Shown: positions 24,801-35,812 of the stretch, piece after piece | Position numbering within the stretch: position 1 is the stretch's first letter | How the letters are laid out: each line of letters begins with the position of its first letter | Assembly (NCBI GenBank): GCA_023935145.1 | Contig: CM043698.1 | Location: 19,347,001-19,411,000 of the forward strand | Origin: Bretschneidera sinensis | Taxonomy: Eukaryota > Streptophyta > Magnoliopsida > Brassicales > Akaniaceae | Reading direction: 5' to 3' | Length of the DNA: 64,000 bases | Program-made: the position numbers and the translations under genes | Notes under the pieces: model-generated | What the model was told of the DNA's origin: nothing | The model's input: only the letters and a program-made list of their open reading frames with translations | Databases searched by the model: none

Positions 24801-27544
24801 ATGGGCACAAACTTATAAGTCAGTTTTAATAATTAATACTACTCCTAAGGCCTATTCTTTCCTGAGATTTCTTTGGGCTTTACATGGCCGAAGCCGGTGA
24901 ATTTGATTGATAAGCCGTTAGGCCCGCTATGCCTAAATTACATGAACAAATACTCCTTATGGAATCAATCCACAGATGCAATGTTAGCCGATTCATACTT
25001 GGAAATTGTTCATAAAATCAAACCACACCACACATAGATTCTCCTTGCATATTAAGGAAGGACACAAATGATTTCTTGAGAAGAGCAGCGTTGAAGAAAT
25101 TGGACACGACGAATAAGTCAAAATTGTTGTGAATTCGAGCATAGATACCAGTGAAAAAACACGAAAAAAGGGTAAAATTATTAGGAAAAAATCCAACAAG
25201 ACGAGACAAAAGGTACGGTGATGGACCAAAGATGACTCGGATGATTTTGAGATAGGAAGAAGGGAAAGAAGTGCAACCACCGCGAAGCGTTAAGTGTGAG
25301 CGAATCTAGCTGAGGATCATAGTGGTTATGAATAAAAAAAATGGAAAAAAGGTGATAGGGAAGAAGGATGAGAGATAATGTGAGAACATAGAGGACATTA
25401 GCTTGGAAAGATCTAGTGGTGCTTGAAAAAAATGAGGAAGAGGCGAAAATAAATTGGAGAACGAAGGGTAAGATTCTGACTTGTGCTGCAAATTGTTAAT
25501 GATGCTATCAAATCTTAGATCACCAACAAGTGCGTCGTAACGCGGGCAGCAGCAACATTGTTATCACGGTCAAATGAAAGCAGGTTCCAGAAAAGGTGCC
25601 GCACGGATTGACCAGAGATATAAGTAGCTGTGGATTAGGATCCTGAACACAACTAGAGTAGAGAGTGAAAGAGAGGTTTAGTCAACCACAAACAATTTGT
25701 GATTTACCCCAATAGAGTTACGATGGTATTAGTTTCCTCTAGATTAGGAAGACGAAGGGAGATTTGTTTTGAATCGAAGATAAAAGGGTAGCCTAATGGA
25801 GCTAGTTTGGTACATGGTATTAGGGTGAGATAAGATTAACTTAATCTCACATGAACTAATCTTATGTTTAGTCGGAGTGATTAACTGTTTATGTAGGATT
25901 AAGTTTGTTCAAACTTAATCTTAATCTCTCAATTTTTGTCCCACCTCTTCGGGATAGAATTAATCACAGAGGTGGGATTAATTTTTTTAAAAGACCATTT
26001 TACCTTCATTTTCTTTTTCCATGCTCCAGTCCTCCTCCTTCTCTGCGCTACCACCCCTCCTCCCTTGCGCACCTCCCCTCCTTCCCCTTCCTCCCTCGTG
26101 CCTCCCTTCTCCTTCCCCCTTTCCCTCGCGCCTCCCTTCTCCTCCTCCTCCTCCTCGTCCTTCTCTTCTCTCATTCTCCTCTTTCCCTAGATCGGGCCGC
26201 CCCTTTTCTTCCTTCTTCTTCCTCTTTTCTCCTCCTCCTCCTCCTCCTCCTTCATTTCCTCTCCTCTCCTCTCTCCTCCTCCTCCTCCTTCCCCAGATCG
26301 GACTGCCCTTCATCCTCTTCCTTCTTTCTTCTTCCTCCTTTCTCCTTCTCCTCCTTCCCCATACCACGGTCGTCCTTCTTCCTTCCACCTTTCTATAGTT
26401 TTTGAAAAACAAGCACCCAAAAATAAACTCTCTAACAGAGGAAGAAGTAGAAAAGCAAAGAAAAAAAAAAGGTTTCGGTTATATATATAATAAAATATAA
26501 AAAAATATTTTTATCTTGATTTGTTATTCCACTTTAATCACAATTCAATAATTTCATGAATTAAACATAGAATCAAAATAGTCTCAATTTATTTTTTTAA
26601 TTGAAACAATCTGTATGATGAGATTACTAAGATGTTATTATATTAAGGAAAAAGGGAAGATTATTGGACTCATCATTGAAGCGATGCTATACATTCTATA
26701 TGATGGTTTTTTTTTACATTGACAAAAAAAGAATTGAATCCGGGTTTCTTTTGTAGAGACTTCAGAGATAATCACTATATCAAAAGGTCTATGTAATGGT
26801 CTCGGCCGGATTGATTTCATAAATTCCCATATTGCAGAATAAATCCATCTTAAACAACAGTAGCGAAGAGATATGGAGCAGAGTATAGCTACGGACTACA
26901 GAGTAATATGCAAGGTGATGTTACTTTAAGTAGCTACTTTCTCATAGATGGACAAACTTAGAAATTGACCAAATGAACCATATGTCTAAAATTCAATCAT
27001 GTCATTCAGTTGCTAGAAAATACCCAAGCAAATTAACAACCCAATTTTAAACTTAAACCAACTATACAATTAATCAAAAGGAAAAAATGGAAATAAAATT
27101 CAAAACTAATTAAACCTTTCATGGCTCTTAATGTTCGTAGCTAGTTACATTATTAACTCCTATTCATACCAACAGATTTACACATTCCTTTGATATTACA
27201 CGCCCGAAGAGATAAGACTTACCTATTTTAGCAAAGAGCATAGAAGGAGAGAGAGATGCCTCCAGATATTGGGACTTTTTAGACATTGATGCTAACAGAT
27301 TCAACAAAGTCTCACTTGAAAGACAAAAGAAAACCTCATTTTGGTTCAAGACTTGATGCCCCGAGTCTTGAGAAAAAAAAAAAAGCAGAGCAAACCAGCA
27401 ACCATCTTACTACATCATCACTGGAATAGAATACAGATAAAAAGGGTAAGAGCACCGATTCCTCAAATCAACAGTATTCATCAAATGGAATAAAGATTTG
27501 GGTTTTTTGACATTCTTTTTACATTGGTGGGTGAAAGCTTAACA
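21841..27544. other. Intergenic repeat-rich DNA, no gene recognised
   Basis: A loose foldback of about 480 bp (about 22125-22605; arms rich in TTTTTAAAAACT and related words) looks like an old DNA-transposon relic. 25.0-25.8 kb is less AT-rich and carries short open frames on the minus strand without recognisable domains. 25.8-26.0 kb shares GAGATTAA/AATCTCAC words with 4960-5095 and 42595-42745 and leads into the polypyrimidine tract. Nothing here supports a gene. Confidence 0.55.
26025..26396. repeat. ~370-bp polypyrimidine (C/T) tract
   Basis: The plus strand is almost pure C and T, dominated by TCC, TTC and CTT words. Two short copies of AGATCGG(G/A)C and a repeated GCGCCTCCCTTCTCC-like unit interrupt it. 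Long open frames on both strands are a by-product of this composition and are not genes. Such mirror-rich purine/pyrimidine tracts can adopt triplex structure; that is inference. Confidence 0.85.
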
Positions 27545-27553
27545 AAACAATTT
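27545..27553. repeat. Left 9-bp target duplication of the MULE (AAACAATTT)
   Basis: AAACAATTT abuts the first base of the left TIR and is repeated exactly at 37535-37543 directly after the right TIR. Nine bp is the canonical Mutator-superfamily duplication length. Confidence 0.88.
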
Positions 27554-27631
27554 GAGAAAATTATATTTGCACCATATATGTATACGTATTCTACACTTGC
27601 ATTATCGTGTTTTTAAAACATACACTTACAC
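27554..27631 (+). repeat. Left terminal inverted repeat of the MULE
   Basis: It begins GAGAAAATTATATTTGCACC and aligns with the reverse complement of 37456-37534, with a one-base gap near the middle. Confidence 0.85.
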
Positions 27632-28210
27632 TTTTTGTCTTATTCATAATTTGAATTTTAGTTACAAAAACATTAGTTTTTTAGTTAGTCAACCTTAATT
27701 TTTTCAATCAAAAAGCATGACAACTCATCAATTAATTTTTGAAAACCCGAACATACCCCTAGATATGTTTCAACCTTTTTCATCTTGACTATATATTTTG
27801 AAAACCTAGTTTGACTCTATCTTGATCGTGTGTCATTGTCTTCTTCATATCACCATATCATCTCCATTGTTTAGAAGCTTCTATTGAAGAAAATTGCAGA
27901 TTGATTGAACGCATCTCCAGGTACGATTACGTGCTTTTTTGTTTTTTCAATTTTTCCAACGAAATTCGTTTGGCATATTGCATATGAAAAGCATTTTCAT
28001 GGTTTCCATTTCACGTCAATTGCTAGGTTTTTTTTTCATATGCTTTGCGATAGGGGAAATGGTTGGGGTTTTCACATTTCAGCACATTTGGTTGGTCTTA
28101 ATATTGATTTTGCATAAAGATTTCACATTTCGTCTAATTTTTATTTGGTTTTAATATTGATTATGCTTGAAGATTTCACATTTCAGCTAATTTTTAGCAC
28201 TGATGCTTGG

Positions 28211-28215
28211 GGTTT
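28211..28215. repeat. Left 5-bp target duplication of the LTR retrotransposon (GGTTT)
   Basis: GGTTT lies immediately before the left LTR and is repeated exactly at 34884-34888, directly after the right LTR. Five bp is the normal duplication length for LTR retrotransposons. Confidence 0.88.
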
Positions 28216-29716
28216 TGATTACGCTCAAAACATAACGCGGTTATTGTAGTACAGCTTTGGGGTGTCGATTCCACAGAGAAACAAGTTAATTACAAAAGAA
28301 GGTATAAATTTTAACGCAAACGATAAAAGATTAATTGACAGATTCTGAATTGTGTGAAAATGGTAACTGTGTAAATAATTGATGGATAGTATAATAAAGA
28401 AACAACAAGGTTCTGGAAATCCTCCCTAGGTTTGTTGCCCTAATCCTAATTTGATTCAGTTGTTTTTATCTCGATTGCAAGTTTCGCATCCCAAACAGGC
28501 AATCGGCAAATATTCAATTAAAGCGCATGTATAAACCCTAATGTAATTGATATGAATTATTCTTTACTTTTAAGCACACATGACCAAACTTATAAATTAT
28601 CAAAAGACGACGATATATCTAAATGACAATACCGCAGCAATAGACAAATCTATAAAAGAGATCTACCGGACTCAATCACACCCAAACAAATACACATAAG
28701 AAGAGCATGACTAGACTTATATGGAAAAGAAGCATGCAATCACCAGACTAATAAAAATCTACTAATTAAATTAAAGAATAAAACATAACAATATTTAATG
28801 AAAATAATACCAAACTACAATTGAATCAAATAAAGGAAAATAAGAACAACTACACCTAGGGATTCATCCATTCACCTTGCTTGGAGACTAGCCGACCATG
28901 GAGCTCATGCTTCCTTGAGTTGCCTCCGGCCTCTCAACGATCATCTCCTCCTTGGTAGCGAAAGCTTCGGCGATTCTTCAGCTTGCCCTCCAAAATTATA
29001 CTTCGGATTCGTCCTAAAGGCCCTCTGGATTCACTCTTTGATGATTTCAAATGAGCTCCGATTCATGCCCAAAGTTGAAATGGAGTGGGTCTTATATAGG
29101 CAAATACCACGAGTGTAATGTGTTTCCAATCCGATGTGGGATGTGGGATATAGAAATGTGTTTCTAACCAATGTGGGATGTGGAATTTAAGCCTTCACAT
29201 GCCCTTCACGCTGAAATCACGCAGAGCCCGCACAGACTGACATTTGTCTACTTAAACTACAAAAAATTTCTCTAGAAAAATCCTTTTTACGAACCGTAAA
29301 ATTCTCTAGAAAATAGACTTCCGGATCTTTCTAAGCATATATGGATTATCTCCTGGTTCTTCTTGTATCAATACAGTTTAATTTGCAAAGATGATTGATC
29401 TGTACGGGCAATTCTGGTAATTTTAGTGAAACTCCTTTCTAGTGCGGGCAGCAGCTGTTGCTCTTTTAAGCCCTCCATCTTATCCTTCCGGAAGCATTCC
29501 TTCACTCCAGTATGCCTCGAGTCTTTGTACCTTAAGCAATGATAAATTTTCCTCCTCTTTTGAGCTTAAAGTATTTGAAAATGTAGCGAAAATAGATCAA
29601 TGATCCAAAAATGATACTTTAGAGTTGTTAACGTATAAAAGTGCAATTAAAACCTAGTTCAACCCTAAAATGATAACAATTAAGTAATGTTAAGATGCAT
29701 TCTATGACTCTCATCA
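28216..29716 (-). repeat. Left LTR (3' LTR of the minus-strand element), 1501 bp
   Basis: It starts TGATTACGCTC and ends CTCTCATCA. It is co-linear with 33361-34883 apart from point changes and a 22-bp unit that is single here and duplicated in the other LTR. Confidence 0.92.
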
Positions 29717-29729
29717 CAACCCCCAACTA
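29717..29729 (-). promoter_or_regulatory. Polypurine tract next to the 3' LTR
   Basis: Read on the minus strand, TAGTTGGGGGTTG directly precedes the 3' LTR. This is the expected site of plus-strand priming. Near-identical strings occur twice more upstream (see findings). Confidence 0.65.
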
Positions 29730-30460
29730 GCTTATTGCTAATCCCTAGCAATTCAAGCGAAAACAAGAGATGAATTCTACGGTGGGAATCAAAGTAAATG
29801 AAAAGCAATATTAGTGTTAACCAAGAGTAATTCACATTTTGTCTCAAAAATTGCACATAACACATGGCACAAAGAATCATTAAATTTTACCCAAATCCAA
29901 AAGTAATCCAAACATCAATCTTAAAATCGTTATTGACTCTTAACATCCATCTTATACCACAAGCCATTAATCCGAACACCCGGATGATTTTATGCATAAC
30001 ATTCATGAATACAAGTCTTGGCCTCTAAAACATGATAAATTCCGTGATGTCAATCACAAAAACAAGCTCCATATGCTTACATTTCAAACCACTCTCTACT
30101 ATTGTAGAAAAATCACATTACATTGGATCAATAGGTCTTTAATAGGCTTGTAACGTTAGGCTAAGGTAAAGGCTAAGGAAGAACGGGAAGGATTCACAAG
30201 TAAAAGAACTCAATCTCTTAGCTTTAAACACAATCACTTTAAGCACTTGATAACCTTTACTTCAGCACCCAACTCTTTCAACAATTTTTCGAGCATTTCT
30301 TTCAACAAATCACCATTTTTTTTCTTTTCTTTCTTTGCCATAATTCATTTTTTTATTTATTTTGGCACATAACCATTCACCTTCTTTTTCATCATTTTTT
30401 TTTCTTTTTCTTTTCTTTTCCACAACCCCCAACTTATCTCCTTTAATGTACTTAGGTTGT

Positions 30461-30549
<89 letters not shown>

Positions 30550-31456
30550 CCACCCCTTACTCCTTTTAAGTGCTTCTCACAACATGTGTATAACTAAGTT
30601 CTTTTAAAAGAAAGGTAAGGATAAAATATTTTTAGGCTCATAAAGGTAGGTAAATAGTTTATCGAAAGAAACAAGGCTCAATTTTTCTTTTCAAGAAAAA
30701 GGCTCAAATAGGTGACTAGTGATAAATATAGCAACGGTAGGTTTGAAAGGCTCAAAAGGTTCAAAAATTGCCTATATCATATCCTAAGTAGTGTGCATTC
30801 TAAGAATTCGCCTCAAGTGATTATCAAATAAGTTCTAGAGCTTGTCAAGACCGCAAAAGTATTCACAAAATAATCACACATAAAACTTTTCTAAATGTTT
30901 AAGATTAAGCATACTATCTTACCACAAACTAGAGTCTCTAACCAAATGAAGATTGATGCTTAAATTAATTTCAAATCGAAACAAAATTTAACTCTTTCTA
31001 AATGCTATCTGCTATCTCAATTAAGTTTATATCATTGACATGTGAATTAACTCCAAGGCAACCACAAAACGTGTTTAAAACAAAAAAAAAGAGAGAAAAT
31101 GACACCAAACAGTTCAATGGAAAAATAAAAATGTATGGAAATAAATAAAATGGAAACAAAGAGATGCATTTCCTCCACCCCCAACTTAAAAATTGCATTG
31201 ACCTCAATGTAAAAGAAAGAGTAAAGGAAACTCCCCTTGTAGCCAAAGGTGCACAGAAGCTGAAAATTGTGCTCTACCATTTGAACTGCTTCGTATTTTT
31301 TTCCCTGAAAAAGAAATGCGAAAGTAAAACTGAAAAACAGCAAGATAATAATAATAAACAAGAGAAAAAAGAAATATGAAAAACAATAAAAATAAAAAGA
31401 TATGTTGTGGGCTGCCTCCCATTAGCGCTAAGTTTTACGTCTTCAGCTAGACACTC
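29730..31456 (-). other. Non-coding 3' region of the retroelement
   Basis: 1.7 kb between gag and the 3' polypurine tract. It holds two further PPT-like strings (30424-30435, 31176-31188), an 85-bp TA microsatellite (30463-30547) and, next to gag, a conserved-looking block at 31408-31442. Short open frames on both strands have no domain. Confidence 0.7.
30463..30547. repeat. (TA)n microsatellite, ~85 bp
   Basis: An uninterrupted TA dinucleotide run within the retroelement's non-coding 3' region. Confidence 0.97.
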
Positions 31457-33146
31457 TTATTCCCTCATTGAAAAACATAGGTTGAATGCATCCGCCACTG
31501 CTTCATTGCCAAATTTGATGCTTCTATGCTTTTGGGGGGCCTTAAGGATGTCATCAGTAACATCCGCAAATTTTGGCTCGATATATGCTTTGGTGAAGCC
31601 ATGGATGAGGGTGGACTCAAATGGATTAAGGTGCTGGACCTTTTCCATGAATGAGTCAATCATGTATGCTTGTGCTTGATGGCTTTCATCCACATCCTCT
31701 GATTTTTCCGTTGTTGGGATGTGTAATGACTTACCCCTTAGTGTCTCAATGACATTCACCTCCTTCAAATTCTTTTGTGCTAGGTGCTGACCATGGGATG
31801 TGGATTGAGCTTGAGAAGGGAACTTACCTCGCTCAGTGACACTCAAGTAGCTCATCAACTTGGACACTTGGCTCTTTATCTCTTTATGTTCTTCAACAAC
31901 CTGCACAATTAACGATTCAAGTCTTTTATTAGTCTTACCCTGTACCTCTATAAAAGCATGTAAAGTGTCTTCTAAAGAACTCCTAGAAGACACAAGTGCA
32001 TGATATGGTGCAGGGGTTTGTGCAAGCTGCTGGTTTTTAGACTTCCAGCTGAAATTGGGGTGATTTCGCCATCCTGGATTATAAGTATCAGAGAAGGGTG
32101 TCAAAGGCTTCTTGTACATGCCTAAGGCATTACATTGTTCCTTATACATCCCTCTTATCTCAACAAATGTGAGACACTCTTGAGCGAGATGATCTACCCC
32201 ACCACACACAAAACATGGTTCAAAAGATTTTGCATTATTAGCTACGTGTGTTGGCTTTAAGCTTTTAGTCTTTAACTCATCGATCTCCCTAATGAGCATC
32301 TCGACTTTGGCTCTAAGGTTATCCTCTTCCGTAAGATGGTAAATTCCACCACCATTTTGGTGCCCTATAGGTCGTGACCTATTTGTGCTTTCAGTAGCAC
32401 TAGGTCCAGTCCAAGTGTGAGCTTTTTCAGCAAGCTCATTGAGGTACTCTATGGCCTCATCAAGATCTTTCTCTAAAAGCTCACCATTACACATCATCTC
32501 TACAAATTGGCGCTCTTTATATGTAAGTCCCTCATAAAAATAGCTCACTAAGCGCCAACTCTCATACCCATAGTGAGGGTACATACTCAATAACTCTTTA
32601 AATCTCTCCCAAGACTGATACAAAGTCTCGCTGTCCTTTTGTGCAAAGGTGGAGATTTGATTTTTTAAAGCATTGGTCTTATGTTGGGGAAAATATTTAT
32701 TAAAAAAATCCGAGTCATCTCAGTCCACGACCCAATAGATCATGGTCTAAGTGAGTATAGTCAACTCTTAGCTCTATCCTTCAAAGCGAAAGGAAAGAAC
32801 TTAAGCCTCACAATGTCATCGGTTTCGTCTTGACTATGAAAAGTCGCGACTACTTCCTCAAACTCTCTAATGTGCACATATGGTTTTCATTATCCAAGCT
32901 ATGAAATGTAGGGAGTAAATGTATCATCCATGTTTTAAACTCTAATGGGCAAGTATTGGCTGGAAATATGATGCATGATGGTGTGGATGTGCGTGTAGGG
33001 TTGAGGTAATCCTGAAGGGTCTTAGGGGGTTGATATTCATGTTCACTCATTTCTTCGGGACTAGATGGACTGTCAAATAAAGGATTTAGAAATGAATTGA
33101 ATTTTGACTCTAGCACAGGCCTGCAAGCATCTCTATGTCTTTGCAT
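31457..33146 (-). pseudogene. Broken gag of the TR-GAG element
   Basis: Two open segments (32850-33146 and 31457-32623, minus strand) belong to one Gag. The first carries the N-terminal part. The second starts in the Retrotrans_gag domain (YQSWERFKELLSMYPHYGY) and then has a CCHC zinc knuckle with spacing C-x2-C-x4-H-x4-C (starting CFVCGG, near the middle). The 32624-32849 stretch between them still codes for gag-like residues but contains two in-frame TGA stops and a shift at a T-run, so this copy cannot make full-length Gag. The C-terminal 100 residues are not recognisable. Gag forms the particle that packages the element RNA. The start at 33146 is the first Met after the primer site. Confidence 0.85.
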
Positions 33147-33337
33147 TCAAGGTAACAAAATAATGAAAAAAATTATTATAAAAAGAAAGAATAAGATAAA
33201 ATAAAATAAAATTAATGCAGCAAGCTAAAAAAGGGAACGAAGTTACCGTCTTTACAAACTACTGAAAAGAAAAACTATTTACAGTTCTTCTACCGTCATG
33301 TCAAAAGTTGATAATCTTACTTGTACTTAAGCGCGTT

Positions 33338-33355
33338 TCCCCGGCAACGGCGCCA
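33338..33355 (-). promoter_or_regulatory. Primer binding site (tRNA-Asp type)
   Basis: On the minus strand, TGGCGCCGTTGCCGGGGA begins 5 nt inside the 5' LTR. From family knowledge this matches the 3' end of plant tRNA-Asp, the primer used by Athila-like elements. Confidence 0.85.
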
Positions 33356-33360
33356 AAATT

Positions 33361-34883
33361 TGATTATGCCCAAAACATAACGCGGTTATTGTAGTACAGC
33401 TTTGAGGTGTCGATTCCATAGAGAAACAAGTTAATTACAAAAGAAAGTGTAAACTTTAACGTAAACAATAAAAGATTAATTGACAGATTCTGAATTGTGT
33501 GAAAATGGTAACTGTGTAAATAATTGATGGATAGTATAATAAAGAAACAACAAGGTTCTGGAAATCCTCCCTAGGTTCGTTGCCCTAATCCTAACTTGAT
33601 TCAGTTGTTTTTATCTTGATTGCAAGTTTCACATCCCAAACAGGCAATCGGAAAATATTCAATTAAAGCGCATGTATAAACCATAATGTAATTGATATGA
33701 ATTATTCTTTACTTTCAAGCACACATGACCTAACTTATAAATTATCAAAAGACGACGATATATCTAAATGACAATACCACAGCAATGGACAAATCTATAA
33801 AAGAGATCTACCGGACTCAATCACACCCAAACAAATACACATAAGAAGAGCATGACTAGACTTATATGGAAAAGAAGCATGCAATCACTAGACTAATAAA
33901 AATCTACTAATTAAATTAAAGAATAAAACATAACAATATTTAATGAAAATAATACCAAACTACAACTGAATCAAATAAAGGAAAATAAGAACAACTACAC
34001 CTAGGGATTCATCCCTTCACCTTGCTTGGAGACTAGCCGACCATGGAGCTCATGCTTCCTAAAGTTACCTCCGGCCTCTCAACGATCATCTCCTCCTTGG
34101 TAGCAAAAGCTTCGGCGATTCCTCAGCTTGCCCTCCAAAATTATACTTCGGATTCGTCCTAAAGGCCCTCTGGATTGCTCCTAAAGGCCCTTTGGATTCA
34201 CTCTTTGATGATTTCAGATGAGCTCCGATTCATGCCCAAAGTTGAAGTGGAGTGGGTCTTATATAGGCAAATACCACGAGTGTAATGTGTTTCCAATCCG
34301 ATGTGGGATGTGGGATATAGAAATATGTTTCCAACCGATGTGAGATGTGGGATTTAAGCCTTCACATGCCCTTCACGCTGAAATCACGCACAGCCCGCAC
34401 AGCCTGACCTTTGTCTACTTAAACTGCCATAACTTTCTCTAAAAAAATCCTTTTTACGAACCGTAAAATTCTCCAGAAAATAGACTTCCGGATCTTTCTA
34501 AGCATATATGGCTCATCTCCTGGTTCTTCTTGTATCAATACAGTTTAATTTGCAAAGATGATTGATCTGTACGGGCAATTCTGGCAATTTTAGTGAAACT
34601 CATTTCCAGTGCGGGCAGCAGCTGTTGCTCTTTTAAGCCCTCTATCTTGTCCTTTCGGAAGCATTCCTTCACTCCAGTATGCCTTGAGTCTTTGTACCTC
34701 AAGCAATGATAACTTTTCATCCTCTTTTGAGCTTAAAGTACCTGAAAATGCACCGAAAATAGATCAATGATCCAAGAATGATACTTTAGAGTTGTTAACG
34801 TATAAAAGTGCAATTAAAACCTAGTTCAACCCTAAAATGATAACAATAAAGTAATGTTAAGATGCATTTTATGACTCTCATCA
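33361..34883 (-). repeat. Right LTR (5' LTR of the minus-strand element), 1523 bp
   Basis: It starts TGATTATGCCC and ends CTCTCATCA. It is 22 bp longer than its partner because a CCTAAAGGCCCT-containing unit near 34160-34200 is tandemly duplicated. Confidence 0.92.
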
Positions 34884-34888
34884 GGTTT
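34884..34888. repeat. Right 5-bp target duplication of the LTR retrotransposon (GGTTT)
   Basis: An exact match to 28211-28215. Confidence 0.88.
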
Positions 34889-35562
34889 TGACTTTTTTGA
34901 AAATGATTTTCATGGGTTTTGTATTTTTCAATTTTATTGGGTTTTGAGGCACATGTTTAGTTTCTGAGAAATCCTTTGGTTTTAGTACTGATTTTGTATG
35001 AGGTTTCACATTTTGTTTGGGTTTTGAAAGGATTAAAGAGGAAAGCCGAACAGTGTTTGTACGGCTGCTATCAATTGACAGTGGGGTTGGGATTTTGAAA
35101 ACTTTATTAGTTGCAAGCATGGCTTGCAATATTATGGTTTTTCTTCTTTCCCTAATGAGTTGGGGACATTAGTTGATGTAGTTTGCAATTGTGTGCTCAA
35201 CAGTGTAATTGTCTTACTACTATCCTGCTCTTTGTTGCTACCAATTTAATTAATGAATGAAATCTATGCTTTGTTGATTTGTAATTCTCTTTGTTGCTAC
35301 CACTTTACTTTAATTCAAAATACATTAACTGTTGCTGCCATGAGGAGAATACATTAACTATTCTGAAAATAACAATTCAAAAAGACACATAATAGTACAT
35401 AAAATACATCAACTAATATTGAAATAGGGAAATACATTAAGTATTAAAAAAGGCATATGGTAGTAATGCTTTCTAGGGTGTCATTATGTCAAGTGTGCAC
35501 TCTACCACCATTCACAGCTCCAGTTGGTCTTGATCCTTTGTCTCCAACACCAATGCCAAGTT

Positions 35563-35812
35563 CTCTTCCTCCTATACCACCACACACAACTTCAGATCCT
35601 CTGCCTCCAACTCTAACACCAATTCCTCTTCCTCCTTTACCATTACGCACAGCTTCAGATCTAACACCAACCCTAACACCAATACCTCTTCCTTCTCTAC
35701 CACCATGCACAGCTTCAAATCCAACACCAACACCAACCCCAACACTAGTACCTCTTCCTCCTCTACCACCATGCACAGCTTCAGATCCAACACTTCCAAC
35801 ACCATGTTGCAT
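35563..35812. repeat. Minisatellite of ~60-66 bp units inside the MULE
   Basis: Four units start at CTCTTCCT or its variant, at 35563, 35626, 35686 and 35752, each followed by a CACCATGCACAGCTTCAGAT-like segment. The periods are 63, 60 and 66 bp, all multiples of three, so a coding frame would survive expansion. Confidence 0.8.

Larger units (their letters stand above)
28216..34883 (-). mobile_element. Non-autonomous LTR retrotransposon of TR-GAG type (gag only)
   Basis: A 6668-bp element in minus orientation. LTRs at 28216-29716 (3') and 33361-34883 (5') both start TG and end CA. A primer site complementary to plant tRNA-Asp lies next to the 5' LTR, followed by a broken gag (33146 down to 31457), then 1.7 kb of non-coding DNA up to the 3' LTR. 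No protease, reverse transcriptase, RNase H or integrase is present, which matches elements named TR-GAG (terminal-repeat, gag-only). The primer-site type points to the Athila side of Ty3/gypsy. The first 300 aligned LTR bases show about 14 differences by eye, nearly all transitions, so the insertion is fairly young. It would need an autonomous partner to move. Confidence 0.88.

Noticed and set aside
24980..25500. Overlapping minus-strand frames of 60-95 codons considered as a degraded gene
   Set aside because: No motif could be recognised and no splice pairs link the pieces; recorded as unassigned intergenic DNA.
25905..26412. Long open frames on both strands (up to 166 codons)
   Set aside because: They lie wholly in the polypyrimidine tract; the products are Ser/Pro/Leu or Arg/Glu/Gly runs caused by composition.
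31047..31422. Short frames on both strands between gag and the 3' part of the retroelement, considered as an env-like gene
   Set aside because: Too short, Phe-rich through composition, and with no transmembrane-coat architecture.
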